A stretch of DNA of 64,000 nt from Scortum barcoo (GCA_023238725.1 CM041551.1:8359759-8423758), one strand, 5' to 3'; counted from the stretch's first letter, positions 22,991 through 36,498 are shown. Notes: generated from the letters alone by a model not told the origin. Numbers and translations: made by a program.

Positions 22991-24479
22991 ATCTGTGAAA
23001 GTGGCCACGTCACATGCATGTTTACAGGCAGGTGATGTGCAGACTAGACTAGACATGCTCACTATCAGTTTGTTATGTTGCTACCTTTGTGTCCATCTCA
23101 ACAACAAAGAGTGGAAAAGAGTGTCTATATCTCAGCAACAAAAAATTCAAAGATGCATCTTCCAGGTGCTACTTGTTGCAGGATGTCCCCTGGCTTTTCA
23201 TGGATAAAGACCAAAATCTGTCCCTAATAGACAGTGGACCATTTAATAATCTTCCCCTAATCCAATAGGCCACTAGACTCAATGCAATAGGCTGAAATGT
23301 GCCAACATGCAGCATCTCTAGTGCTGAGCCAGGGAAGCTTGTCATGTAGTTCTGCCAAAGTCAGTCACAGCACAACTTATTTGAAAGAAATAAGTCAAGT
23401 GAATGAAATGCGCATAGACAGAGAGAGAGAGTTAGAGAGATACCTGCATGACCAAATCGCATTAGAAGCAATTGCTCTGGACAAAATTGGACTAAGACAC
23501 TGCAGTCATTGTTAGTGTTTGGATTTCTTGTGTGCCAAGATGCTCATTTCAGAAATGTGTCATTATCTCCCAAACGAGTCCTCAAGTAGGTGGATTTCAA
23601 TAAGTGTCCTCCCACAGCTGTGCTGTGCATACAACTGGTCCTGGTTAAGACGAGCAGCTCTGAGTGTGTTAATTGGCCGTCAGCTCTGCCCACGGATGAT
23701 GATTTCAACAAGCTGTTAAAACTACGGCTGCACTGTCACGCAGCTGGCTCTCAGGTCACATAGTTCTGGTTAACAGGTGGGACTACATGTCAAACATTCC
23801 CACACATTTTGTCTGTGCTTTGCAAGTCACGCAGAATGAAGCAGCTTTTTAGTCAAATGGCATACTTTGCTGATGACGCGGCTGTAATTGGAGGTCTGTC
23901 ACTGATCAGTCAATGATAATTAACTCCAACCTAGAATTTCCGCTGACATTTGCTCGTTGAAACAGCCAATTACGGCACATCGAGGAAGTAGAGCAATCAA
24001 TGGTGTACATATTTTCCTGACCACACGGGCACTTTACACGCACAAGCACACGTAAACACACAGGTTCAGATGCACAAAAAAAAGAGTGCAGGACCATTAG
24101 CTGCGTGACCAACTTGACAAAGATACTCTTGATCCTAAAACGAGCTGAGGTCTTTTTCCAGTGGGGATGTGAGAACAACACTGTAACACCTGAGCTCAGT
24201 GTCGGCACTCTTTGTCCCCTCCTCACCTCTCCTCACCTCCACTCAGCTCTCATCCCATTGCATTTCCTCACCTTTGCTCCCACACGACTCCCTCTGATCT
24301 CTTCCTTCCCAGCCCTTCTCTATTTTTGTCAGTTGGTCTTTTGCCTCTGTTCCGTCATGCACAAACAGGAACGCCATGCTGTTACATGCCATAAATACAG
24401 ACAGGGTCATAAAGGATTTTATATTACAACCAGATCACTACGCAGACGCAGAGAACTGTAGGAATAATTAGAGGAACAC
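22991..24479. other. Large-intron sequence, nothing recognised
   Basis: Intron sequence with a small perfect hairpin (ACTTATTT/AAATAAGT near 23377-23397) and a C/T-rich run at about 24215-24350. No coding signal was recognised. Confidence 0.55.
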
Positions 24480-24780
24480 AGCCGCAGAGACAAAAGCAAA
24501 GGCCCTCATGAGAACATTAGCGAAAGATAACGAAAAGGGACAAAGGAGTTGAGAACAGAGTAGACAGAGTAGGGCAGAAAAGGCAAGGAGGCTACAAGAA
24601 AGTTGGGAAAAGGACACAGGAGAGCATGTTGTGATAACTCTGATGTGAGGCAAGATGGCAAGGCAAGGTAGATAGATGGAGGAGGAGAGAGTGAGGAACT
24701 GAGGAGGAGGAAACAGGAGAAGAATGACAGTGTGTGACTCAGGAACAGAGACAGAGAGATGGGGTGGAGGTGCAGACTGA
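24480..24780 (+). repeat. Purine-rich tract
   Basis: AG-rich stretch (gagaacagagtagacagag, gaggaggaaacaggagaag). Its reverse strand gives Ser/Leu/Pro-rich chance frames over 100 codons long. Confidence 0.55.
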
Positions 24781-25288
24781 GTGTTTGCCCTGTGGGCTCG
24801 GCTGGCCAAAGGTAAGCCAGCAGACAGCGCAATGTGTCAGTCCACATTTTGTCAACAACGTAGCAAGTTATTTCTGGAGGATGGGAGCTTCAACCTTAGT
24901 GACTTGGACTTGGGTTTTTTTTCTGTCGTATGTGCTGCTGTGTGTTAGTCAAGATCACACAGATGCACTCTGCTACCCACAATGCCTAGGCTGAAAAACA
25001 TATGTATCTTCCAGAAGGCCCTGTTCACATTTACGTCCGCTGTGTTTCAATCCCTTAGTGTTTAATTTGCTGTGTGAGAGTGTTGCATGTGTGTGTTTGT
25101 GTCCTGCAGGGAAATCATCACGCTGACATTTGTGTGTGTGACAAAGGAAATATGTTGCATGTAATCTTCCCCCGTCTCCGTCGTTGTGACATGTTACACC
25201 CTAATAAATCCTCTGACTCTTATGGCCTCTCCTGAGAGTCGCGGCTAACATGCACACTTCCGGGCATTTACACACAAACACACACCAA

Positions 25289-25321
<33 letters not shown>

Positions 25322-25330
25322 TCTCTGTCT
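25289..25330 (+). repeat. (CT)n microsatellite
   Basis: CT repeat of about 20 units with two GT interruptions. Confidence 0.9.
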
Positions 25331-25540
25331 ACAAGACTTAGTCCCATTGTTTACATATGGGTAATCCCCAATACAAACTCTAGGAGGAAAACCTTCCAGG
25401 GACAGTAGCTCATCTACTGCAGCAAAGCGACATCTGGATTCAAGCATATTTTATTGTATTACATTTGGCCTCACAAAACATTAGTAGCTTGGCAATGAAT
25501 AAACAATATGAAAAACACTCAAAAGAAAGTTTTTACCATA

Positions 25541-25880
25541 GCTGAGGGAAGAGCAAAGGAAGTGAGTTGGTTGAATGAAGTGTGAAGTGGAAAGAGGAGG
25601 AAGATCAAGAGAAGATTAGCAGACGGAAGGAAGGAAATAGATGTGGTCATAAGGATATATAGCAAGAAGTGCCAGAGGAAGGAGCTCAGGACTTAAGATG
25701 GATAGAAAGGTGAAAAGACGTGTGACAAAAATAGAAATCAGCTCAGAAGAAGGGCGAAGAGCGAATGACATATGAAAGAGGAAGGGATGAATTTTGGAAG
25801 GCATCACAGATGAAGGAGGCAAAATAGGGGAGATGGATGAAAAAAAAACTGAAAAAAGGTGGGAACCAACAGTACAGTAA
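25541..25880 (+). repeat. Purine-rich tract
   Basis: AG-rich sequence with GGAAGGAAGGAAATAG and AAAAAAGGTGGG segments. It is low complexity, and the minus-strand Phe/Ser/Leu frames across it are artefacts. Confidence 0.55.
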
Positions 25881-28456
25881 AGAAAAAAAAGCAAAGCATT
25901 TTGTTTTAATTACAAAGAATTGTTTCTGTACTTTTTTTATATTTGCCACAGAACTACACGTTCTGTGAAAAAGATCCAGATGGTGTATTGCAAGGCAAAG
26001 AACATTTTTGCTTTCTTTAAAATAGTCACAGTTAACAAGCAGCATTATTAAGTAATATTAATCAATGATGGAATATGAAACTTTAGTATTTTAGTATTTA
26101 GTAAATATGAAGAACTTTGGTGACTGTGGCAATGGGTTATTCTGAGCAGATCACAGCAGCAGGTGGCAACTTGATATAAATCAGAGCTGGGAAGGGTGTC
26201 TGACAGATAAGTAGTCATGCGTGACATGCATTTGCATGGTGATGCAGATGGATGCTTAGAAGGATGGAATGATGGGTTGCTGAACAGGCTGGATAATAGA
26301 AGTCAAAAGGAGTAACAAGAAAGGAATTTAATGGATAAAGAGATATACGGACAAACAGGAACAGGAACAGGAACAAGACACAAGATGAATACAAAGGAGT
26401 GTGAGTGAATTTGATCAGACCGATTGCTCCATTGTTTCATGTGCTAGGACATGCACACATGTGTATGCTTGCACTCGTATGCGTCTCCAGCCCTTATTGT
26501 CTTCTCTCATGTCCTCTTCCATTATGGAACAAATGCTAAAAGCCAAAGTGCTATCCACCCAGCCCTCAATTAGATAACAGAGGCCCTAAAAGGCTTCTCA
26601 TTGCACCTAACACCACCTAAGCATGAAATCAGGAGCATAGCGGGAAAGGAGAGGGGGTGGGGTTGGGGGTAATCACATCATCAGCTAACTCCTTAATTGC
26701 TTTTCGCTCTTCAACAGGCATCTTTTATCCATCATCTGTGAACTGTGGCTTTGACCCTTGATCCCCATACTGTTGGCTGCTTTTAATCTAGAAATGTGAC
26801 CAAGGAATAGAATTTTATCACACTGTTATGGTAATTTAAAATAGAATATAAAAGACAGATTGAAGCACCTTTTCTGTGTATAAATTGATTTAAATGGAAG
26901 TCAGATATTAAATTGCATTTTCTAATAATTCCATCAGCAGCAGTTTGTTAATTTTTTTGGCTCTGAGTGAACCTGCTCATGCCGAGGTGGTTGGGGCGGT
27001 TCAGCAGAGGGATCATTATTTGGAGCTGTCAGTTTATACGAACAGTTTATTGCTCTCCTCACATTTGCAGTGCTACCATCGTTGTGTGCATCTAAATGTA
27101 CCCAAACAAGACTAAGTGAATTCAACTTTGTAATCACTGTAATAAACAGAACCACAGGCAAGAGACAGTAATAATGGAAACACATTTTTGTATGGCGAGT
27201 TACTATAGCTGTAGCATTGTTGCACAGCTATTATTGTCTTCTAAAATAACTTGTAGTCAATAAACACAAGTAATAATATCTCCTGAAATGTGTATTCATT
27301 CGAAGAAAGGACACCATCTGCTCATTCAAGCACATTTGAAAAGCTGTATGTTAATATATGGGGTAATCAACATGATCAGTTTCCTAAGCATCAAAAGGAA
27401 AGAGACCACTGTACGGATATAAGGTTGTCTATAGTGAGTCCCCATAGAATTACATGTCAAAAAACAGTGCGAGTCACAAGAGTATTCTCCTTGACAGGTG
27501 TTTTCCTTGCTATACGGTTGTTATGAGATATAAAGTTTATGATGTCCAGAGAGAAGTATTTCTAGGTTATAGAGGACGGAGCCTGGTTGAATTTAACCAT
27601 TAGGAGAATGAAATTGGGATGCTTTTCCCCAGTGCAGCATAAACAATCATCTGATGACATTTTACACCAGTAACACAGTGGTACACCAGGGTCTGTAGCA
27701 AATTTGCAGTTGCCTTTGGCACACATTGTATGTTCCTATGTCTTGCACTCTTTCTTGCATTGTGACATTTTTTGAAGCCATCACTATGAATTATGTGCAT
27801 ATTGTATTTAACCCAGATCTAACATGCACTTTGGATTTGTATATAGTACGTACAAACACACACGATTAAGCTGAGTCATCTTACAGCCCTCTTCAGTCGA
27901 GAGTGAGTACACATGCACAACTCACCATGACATTTCAATAAACCTATCAACGACCTCACTCCAACTATCTCCACCCATTCCATATATCAGCTGCATGGGT
28001 TTGCAAAGCAATAACCCCTCACGGAGCACCAGACTCAACCATCCACTCAGAATAAAACATATTTATTGCATTGCCTTTTGTTTTCTTTATTTTTTTTTCT
28101 TTCATGGAGCTGCACTAAGCTTGAAGGTCATTTATTGGCTCATGAATGAATGCTGCATTTATGCTGCATTTATCGAGCTTTAGGATATGACATTTTGAAA
28201 AGACAAATAAGGAATGGAGCAAAGTGGAAAAAAAATACCTGAGATAGCCTTGCACTTTCAGTTTTCAGTGTGCATGTGTGAGTGTGTGCGTTTATTGGTA
28301 CATTTACAGTAAACAAACTGTGTGTGTGTGTGTGTAGTATTGCACTTTTTTTTATACTCTGCTGCTGTCTTTCCAACTATTTCTATCTGTGGGCTTGTCT
28401 CTGCCTGTATATGCATACTTTAATATAAGTATGCATATTTTTTTTATTTATGTTCA

Positions 28457-28458
<2 letters not shown>
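25881..28458. other. Large-intron sequence, nothing recognised
   Basis: AT-rich intron. A short hexamer run (GGAACA)n lies at about 26356-26378. No other structure was recognised. Confidence 0.55.

Positions 28459-28489
<31 letters not shown>
28459..28489 (+). repeat. (TG)n microsatellite
   Basis: Uninterrupted TG repeat of about 15 units. Confidence 0.95.
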
Positions 28490-28491
<2 letters not shown>

Positions 28492-30679
28492 ACTGTATAC
28501 ACTGAATGATATTTGTCTGCTGTGTATACAGTGGACTGTGTCTTAATTCTGCAAATATTATTTATATTTTTCAGAGCCCACTCCTGTCTCTATTCACAGC
28601 AGGATTAACTTGCTTCCGTCAATACCCACTCCTTCATGTTTTAATTTAGAGAGGATTTATGAAATTATATTTCTTTTCCTCACAGGCTGAACTGTTTGAA
28701 CAAACTAGATTGCAAAGAGACTGCTGAAGAACTGAAGTATGTGAAGTGGTTTTGCGGCTCACCTTCCCACAAGAGGTTGGCGGTTGAGGAAGTGTTCAAA
28801 CTGCAATTTTCCTGTAGGCTTTTGACAGCTTTGATCAATAATGCCATAATCACTAACAGCCGGTCACAAGACGTATGAGAAGTCATAAAACAAAGTGATT
28901 GGATGACAGTTTGTTCAGACTCTGTAATACTGTTCCTCTCTACCCACTGGATCTCCTCGGGGAGAGGGATGAAGATACTATTATAGGTGATAAGTTTTTC
29001 ATATTTGTTCTATATATAACATGTATAGTGTTATTCTATGTATTTCTGTTTTCCTTTGTGTGTGGCTCAAAGTCCATTTTGTAAGCATGTGTCTCTTTGT
29101 CACCTCTGATTTTACCACTTGTTTTTTGGTCGTATTCTGAAGATTCAGTATTTTTTTTCACATAAAAAGGAATATTTGATGTCTAATCTGAGGAGCAGAG
29201 AGCTGGTTATGGATCGTGCCTTGTATGAAGATATGCTCCATGTTTTGTTTTGGCAGATAGCATCTTGAACTTGGCTCTGGTTTGGCTGTCAACCAAAGTT
29301 TTATTTGGTCCACTTGACCTCTCTCTCTCTGCTTCTCTGACCAAGTATGGGAAATCTGTGCACTTCACAGAAACATGCATCATGCTCAACTCAGTTGGCC
29401 GTGTAAGGGCTAAAACATTATGTTTTGGTGCTTTATTTAATTGGATTTAATACAGGGGTTGCGCCCGACAGAATTTCAAAAGAGTAAAATCTGGATTCTT
29501 ACAGTGATACAGAAGAAATTCCACATCTTTTTAAAACAGCAACTTGAAACTTTTGCTCAGCATTGTGAAGATGCTACCTGTGCATTTGTGTGTTTGTGTG
29601 TGGGAGGATGTGTATGTGCTCTCCCCACCTCTCGAGGGGAAGCACTCAGCAGTCCCTCTCCACTAAAAGTGCTGAGTGTGAGGGATGGTGTCAGATGACA
29701 AATCTAAGGGACAAACTGCATCTAAAGCAGACATTCTTTATAGTCTGTCCTTCACCCCTCCAACTCTCTCTCTCCTTCCTTCTCTCCATTCATTTCTCTC
29801 CTCTTAATCCGTTGTGCATGGTGAGTAGTAAAATGCAACATATTTTTATAGCACTGTTCTGTTTTCTATTGTTCTATTCTCTCTTCTTGTTTATCCGTCC
29901 CTATACTTCTTTTCACAGTAATAGAAAGACAAAAGCAATGTGATGCTGTGCATCAAAGAGATGACAGTGAGTCATCAAACCCCCCCATGATTACTGACAG
30001 AGCATTGCACTGTGGGTAACCTCCAGCATGAACAACTCTCTCAGTGGGTGACAACATTACAAAGAGACGCTACACATGCACACACATACTAATTCAGACA
30101 AATACTGTAAATAGCAATACACACATGCGTGTGTGTATTTGGTCTTGAGACTGAGAACAAAATACTGATTTAAAGTGAATGGTGGTCAAACTAAGAACAC
30201 GGCCTTCCTTTTAATAATTGTAGCTTAAGAATGTGAAAATTTCCCCTCACAGCAACATGATCAGACATACACTCAAATACACACAGAGCATTTGCTCTCT
30301 CTGTTTATTTATCTGTTTATTAAACTTTGTGCTGCGGAGTGTTTTTTCAGAAAGCAGAATTTGCAAAACAGATAAGTCACATTATTAACAATAAGAGGTT
30401 TAAATCAGAAATTAATTACATGAATCCATCATTTTTTCTTTCTCTCCAATTCCGTTGCAGTTCCTTGCTCCCTCACACTGTCTTTCTGGCTCCCTGTCTA
30501 CATAACTCTCCTTTGTATCTGGCTTCCTCGCATCTCATGTGTGTACATAACCCCCCTGCTGTCATCCACTGCAGCTTTTCCTCCCCTCTCCTCTTTTTTT
30601 TATCATTCTCTCCCTGTCGTCCTCTTTCCCTCCTCACGTCAGTCCCTCCTAGCCTTCATCTTGCTCATAGGGGGGCCGG
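28490..30679. other. Large-intron sequence, nothing recognised
   Basis: AT-rich intron with C/T-rich runs near 29755-29810 and 30435-30650. No gene was recognised. Confidence 0.55.
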
Positions 30680-30724
30680 GAGCCATGTTTCTACCTAATG
30701 ATGCATTGCCAAGAGGAAAGAAAA
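30680..30724 (+). promoter_or_regulatory. Motif shared with the next intron, copy 1
   Basis: GAGCCATGTTTCTACC, then TAATGATGCATTGCC and AAGAGGAAAGAAAA. The same ordered blocks recur at 63144-63200 in the same orientation, with a 7-bp difference in spacing. It may be a shared regulatory element or fragments of one repeat family. Confidence 0.4.
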
Positions 30725-30761
30725 TTTGACAGTTAACAACCTCCTCTCACTCTTTCTCAGG

Positions 30762-30786
30762 CACACACACACACACACACACACAC
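30762..30786 (+). repeat. (CA)n microsatellite
   Basis: Uninterrupted CA repeat of about 12 units. Confidence 0.95.
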
Positions 30787-32308
30787 CGATATAGCCAATG
30801 ATATACTAGAGTTCACACTCAGCCTGGTAACGCAGCAAAATGCAGAAAATCTGAGGCAGCTACTAGATAGTAGCTCATGTCATATGAAACACATTGGTTG
30901 GTATTGTAAATCTTTCTAAGCTACAGTGCCAAAAATGGTACAAACCACCACAGCAGCTGCTCAAATAAAAGTGGTCCCTGAAATGTAAACCCCGAGAGGT
31001 AAATCCACCTCCGTATTTGGAGATTATCTTTACGTTTTAAAATCAGTGAACATTTGTAATGTTATCTTGACCCTCAAGGTGCAGCTAGATGTTGACCATG
31101 TACAGACATTATGGGTGTTTGGTGGTTGGCTCACACGCAAAATTAAACCAATGTTTTTTTTTATTAGTTAAATCTTATTAATTAATCTTAGTGTGAATCG
31201 TCAGATTCCTAATGACACCAGGACTAGTATTCATGAACAGTGTGAAATAAGTAAGGCAAGGGTAGGAACATGACAGTCACAAGTTTTTTACATTTTTGAC
31301 TGATATTTCCATCTGTAAACATTTAAAAGTAACTTGAAGACTCTTGATATTGCTTGGATTTTCCAACATGAGCTGATTACGGGGTAAAATCTTGAATTTT
31401 ATTACTTTGGATCCCTGACAGTATGGGATTCACTGCCTTGTTTGCCACCTGTGTTGACTCAAGGCTACAATTCATAAATCCATCTGAGAGATATTAGAGC
31501 CCACACGGGAGTTTCCACATATCCTGCCTACCCAATATTGAATTGAATCTGATATGAATCTCTGAATACACCACATTCTGGAAATTCTGCTGGTTATCAA
31601 TGTCATTTTCTTTTGTCTCTATGAAACTGAAATTATGTGTATTTACTTGTTGTATAAATTTTTCACAACACCACCGTGCATTTACAGAGGTGATCTCGTT
31701 AATGTTCAGTTAACCTCTGATGACTGTTAGATGGAAACAAAAGCAAATCAAAGAGCGGCTGAAAAATAAGAAATATTTTGTCTGTATTAAAATGAACTGA
31801 TGTGATTAAAGACAGTATGGAGGAAAAGAACGAATGCCAATAGTAGTTGCCACATGTTTCATTATTCATTTACTCAAACACATGCACCCAAGTACCCATT
31901 GATTTACAGACTAATAATATATTTATATGCACTAGATCTATGCATATGTGTGCGTGTATTGATGCATTTGTGATTGTTTGTGTGCCTTTAATTTGCATGC
32001 AGATTTTCCCAGCTTTCATTTTAACTTAACTCCCCCCTCTCCCTCTCAGTCTTCTTGCTTAACCCTCCTCTCTGTTGCCCCCCCCTCTCTTTCTCTTTCT
32101 AATGAGATGACATGGCTACAGTGTTCTTATTCCACTCAGTGACAGCCTCTCTGTTGCCAATTAGTGGTGGAGTCGCCAGCTCTCTGTTTGCCTTCAGAGA
32201 TTACATCTCTGTTTGTGTACACAACCCACAAATGAGACAATCCACTCAAAGACTGGAGATCTAGTCAACAAATGTACTGTATAGAGAGGTGTGACTCTGT
32301 GTGGGTGT
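30787..32308. other. Large-intron sequence, nothing recognised
   Basis: AT-rich intron. No coding or mobile signal was recognised. Confidence 0.55.
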
Positions 32309-32369
32309 GTGTATGTATATATATACTGTAGACATATAATACATATATAAACATATATATATATATATA
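32309..32369 (+). repeat. Imperfect (TA)n repeat
   Basis: TATATATA runs broken by CTGTAGACATA. They produce the Tyr/Ile-rich minus-strand frame across 32194-32733, which I regard as chance. Confidence 0.85.
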
Positions 32370-33000
32370 GAGACAGCATATGAATGCATTCCTTGTGTTG
32401 TTCTGACCATTGCTTTGGTTTATGTATGTGTGTCTTTGTCTGAATTTGTGCAGCAAAAAGATGCTTTCCTTCTGGTTCTGCACCAGTTTGTCTTTCTTTC
32501 TGTTCATCTGAGTGTGGTTGTGCATCAACCTCAAAGGCTGTTTTTGTCAATGTAGCGTCACCCCCCTTGATCGTAGTGTTCACATCAAAAGATAAAATGG
32601 GAGAAACGTAAACAGAAAAAGAAGTCCTAAAATCAGGGAGTAATGTGTACCTCGCAATATTCAAACTATATTTGAGAAAATTGTGCAGCTGTAGAAGTAA
32701 GAAGAACAACACTTCATTCAATACTTTGAACACAATGTATGTTAGAGATGTGTTAACACTAACACATAACCCTGCTTTAACCCTGGTTTAGATAGAAGGA
32801 TCTGTCGTTTTTATTTATATAGATATTACACCATGGGCTGTGGTGTAAAGTACTTATACCCCTGCAATCAAACAAAGTGCCTGAGACTCCATATGAATTA
32901 GAGTGAAATTATATTGGGCTCATGTATTGAGTCCAGATTAAAAGACAATACTAGTGCAAAAATATCTTGCTTGGCTAAAATATTAGTTTATATTACCTGA
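32370..33000. other. Large-intron sequence, nothing recognised
   Basis: AT-rich intron. No feature was recognised. Confidence 0.55.
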
Positions 33001-33034
33001 TATTGTTACACACAGGATATTGTTACACACAGGA
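33001..33034 (+). repeat. Perfect 17-bp tandem duplication
   Basis: TATTGTTACACACAGGA occurs twice head to tail with no mismatch. Confidence 0.95.
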
Positions 33035-33419
33035 ACAGACTGGGAATGGAAAATGGCCTTGGACTTTTTGACTCAGACCTTTTTTGTTTCAACAAAAAGC
33101 ATTTTAAGCAAATTCAGATAAATAACCAACACGCTTATCCTTGTTGTCTTCTGTCTTACCACTCAGCTGCAAAACCTTGACAGTTGAACTGGTTCATGCT
33201 GGGCTCAATGGGCTGGTCTCCCTGCTTCCAGTGCCCTTAGGCTCACTATGCTGAAATGACAGACTGGTAATGACGCTAAATGAATATTTTCTGATTTTAA
33301 AACACTTGCCTCAAGGGACCTCAACTGTTTCTCTGTCAGCTTTTTTAGCACTACCTTTAAATTTGGTCTCTTTATGTTTGTCCATCTTGTTCCACTCCAT
33401 TCATTATCCAAATGCCACC

Positions 33420-33575
33420 ACTTCGCAGAGGTGGACAGGGGCGGGGCCCAGGTAAATTTAGAATGGACCGGACTGAAAATAATTGGCTGAGGCCGACAGA
33501 TGTAATACCCAACCACAGTGGGCCAGCAGCCCACTATGTAGTTGATCGTCTGGGCCCATCAACTACATAGCACTT
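33420..33575 (+). repeat. Dispersed repeat carrying a perfect hairpin
   Basis: GGACAGGGGCGGGGCCCAGG, then GAATGGACCGGACTG, AATTGGCTGAGGCC and CAGTGGGCCAGCAGCCCAC resemble a fish dispersed repeat. At its end, 33534-33546 and 33558-33570 are perfect 13-bp inverted arms (CTATGTAGTTGAT) around an 11-base loop. Only the hairpin is certain; the repeat limits are estimates. Confidence 0.45.
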
Positions 33576-36457
33576 TGTTTAAGCAGGGGATGAGGTTATT
33601 TAAAAAGTATATATTTTGCGTTGCATTGGTCCCAATTGTCAAGTAACCCACAGGGTAAACTCCTGGTGCTCCAGATGGCCAGCCGTCATTGGTTAGACAC
33701 ATTATGCATTAGTTACTTTTGTCTAAATGACCAATTAGGAGGCAAATTCAATTAAGTTTAAGGGTTCAAGAGCGCTGTCGACTCAGAGATGACCCAAGTG
33801 AAGCCCAGCGATATACACCAAAAAAATGCTGAATTTACTGCTTTATTACAAATGTGCATTCCTGGCAGTCCCAGGATCAGCACCACGGACAGAGATTGTG
33901 AAACAGCTTGGCGTGGACTCTTATGAATGATCCGTCTGAATTCTATGCGAAAGAAGGATAGACTGTGGGCTAAGCTTTTGCAGATAATCTGGTGTTGAAA
34001 TTCTTTACAAAACAATGAAAAGGAGAGATGAAGATGACAAAGATGTAGAGTACAGTGTCAGACATAGCCTTTGTGAATTATGTATATATTTACTTAAGTC
34101 TACTGTATGGGTGAGCATAATTGATGCACTAATTCATTTAAGTTATTTCATTTTACATGATAACAACATGAATGACATTCAGTGATGACTCACACAACTC
34201 AGAATCGAATGAATTATAAATCCGATAACATTAAAGCCATTGCTGCACTTCGTACGTGTGTGTGTGAGGATGCAGGCACTGACAGGCTCACACACATTTG
34301 CCAGTTGTTCAGAACTGTGTGGAGTAGTAGTAAACTGAGTGCACCTCTGCAGAGGACTTGCACTTGTTGTCAGAAGTTGCTCTTTAGCATCATTACGGCC
34401 AAAGTCTGCAATGCAGATGCCAAACAGGTCTATTTACATGCACAATGATCTACACACAAGCAAACATCACTGTGTTTTCAAAGCCCTGGCTAATCTAATG
34501 TCCTGATTACTACAGTTCCTTACAGATGATACAGTGATTATATCTTTTCAATAATTTAATTTTAGTAAATAATAAGTTAATTATTATCGAGTTCCTTTAT
34601 CTACAGGGGGATGTGTGATTGATATACATAACACTTTACTCTGCATGTAATCCATAATCAAGCCTTTTGTCACATAAATTACAGTATCATCGTCAAAAGT
34701 TATAGTCAGACAGTAGCATCCTTTTCTCATATTCACAACCTTTCTCATATTCAACAAGGGTATCTGAAGGCCCAAAACATGCCTGTTACTTCCTGCTACA
34801 GTACTAAGCTCATCTGAGTTTGTTTAAAAACAACAATAAATCTCTTGATATATTTAATTTGTTTGATTTAGAGATGTGTGAGGGTAGCGGCAGCCTGTTA
34901 CAGATTTATGAGCGCCTGCTCACGTGGCTGCAAATGGCAATCTGTTCAGCGCTATGTCCCAGCAGAAAAATAACGCCTCTCATAGCAGTGAATCATCATA
35001 GCTTCCGATTCACCGAAAACAAGCAGTTAATCTGATTCTCCATTTGGGTTTATAAAACAAAATTTCATGGTGGCACCCCTATCGTGACAGAGTCAGGGAA
35101 ACACTGACGCTCAAATAAAAAAGGTTATTCTGGGTAATTCGTATAGTGTATTAAATACAGAGACATGTGCACTATTAGAGCAAAAATGACAGAGATTGAA
35201 ATATCAATGTCTGCAGACCTCACTATTTTCAAAATACATGAGCTGAATTACCACAGTTGCCATATTTTTATAATTATTTGAGGAAAAATAAATAGAGAGT
35301 AAAATACAAGTACAAATGCAATTAACTAATAATGTTACAGTATGTTTATCAAATATTTTAAAATCACTTTGAATGCTGTTGAATTTAGACCTTAATTTGA
35401 TGTTTACATGTTCTGTTTAAAATGGAGCTTAACCAAAAGTAACAAAAGCCAAGATCATGTGAAATGGCGCCCTGCCATCGTTGTAGTTATAAGGGTAATG
35501 AGATGACCGGTCAAACTGGGCCTCAGGAGGATTAAAGCTTGACGTAAGTGACATTTTTGTCGACATAGTTGCTACCTTCGAAATGTAAATGAGCACTTGG
35601 CATTTTGCTGTGATGATCGCTAGCACTTGCAGTCATCATGCTATCTACACATGGAGTGGATTAGGGTGGTAGGAAGCAGCGAGGGTTTAACATAACATAA
35701 GAAGCATCACCATGCTGTATGTCTCTGGTTGCATGTGGCATTGTGTCGATTCACTTCACATTAAATGGGCCACACACTTCTGTTTGTTGGAATTGTGAAT
35801 GCTTTATTTTAACGGTGTGAATGAACTCCAAAGAAAGGAGTTGGCAGAGAAGCTCGTTAAGCCCTTTGCCCATCACAGAAAACTGTGCCGAAGGGTGCGT
35901 CTACGATTTTATCATTGTCATGCTTGTCGCTCTGGTTTAGGCTTAGGGACTTACATACTGTATCTGTCATACACACACAGTCACACATACTAAAAGCTCA
36001 CATGCTGTACACACTGTCATACACATGCATGCATATACACATGTGCACACACTCTACACTGCAGAGGAAAGACATATGTGCTTCTAACTGCAGGCACATG
36101 GACAGTTTAGCCAAAGTGAAGAAGCCACACAGACACTCATGTTATTGGACTAATTGGATGACACAGACATAGAAACACATGAACTTGAAGCCACTATCCA
36201 CTGTTCAGTTCAGTAGCCAGTTACCTGCCCCCCTTAGGGATGTAATGATACGTGTATCTGAGCGCATTAACCACTGGGATTAGGGTTAAGTAAGAACTGT
36301 GGCCAGTAAGCCCCTGTTTTTCTGAATAAATGACAATGTTTTCTACATATTACTACTTTCTGATGTCGTGAAAAATACTGAAATGTGAGTTTTGTGTACA
36401 CACGTCCTCTTCCTCCCCTTTTCAAAGCCAATAACATTAAAGTGGTGTAAATGTAGT
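33576..36457. other. Large-intron sequence, nothing recognised
   Basis: AT-rich intron with short CACA runs near 35970-36050. No gene was recognised. Confidence 0.55.
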
Positions 36458-36498
36458 TGCGTGTGTGTGCATGCGTGTGTGTGCGCGCGCGTGTGTGT
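36458..36498 (+). repeat. 41-bp alternating purine-pyrimidine (Z-DNA-prone) tract
   Basis: Strict pyrimidine-purine alternation from TGCGTG through ATGCGTG and a GCGCGCGC core to GTGTGTGT. TG repeats with a CG core are the sequence class most prone to the Z form. A structural effect is inferred. Confidence 0.75.

Noticed and set aside
32194..32733. 179-codon minus-strand frame
   Set aside because: It crosses a TATA repeat (Tyr/Ile runs) and shows no family resemblance.
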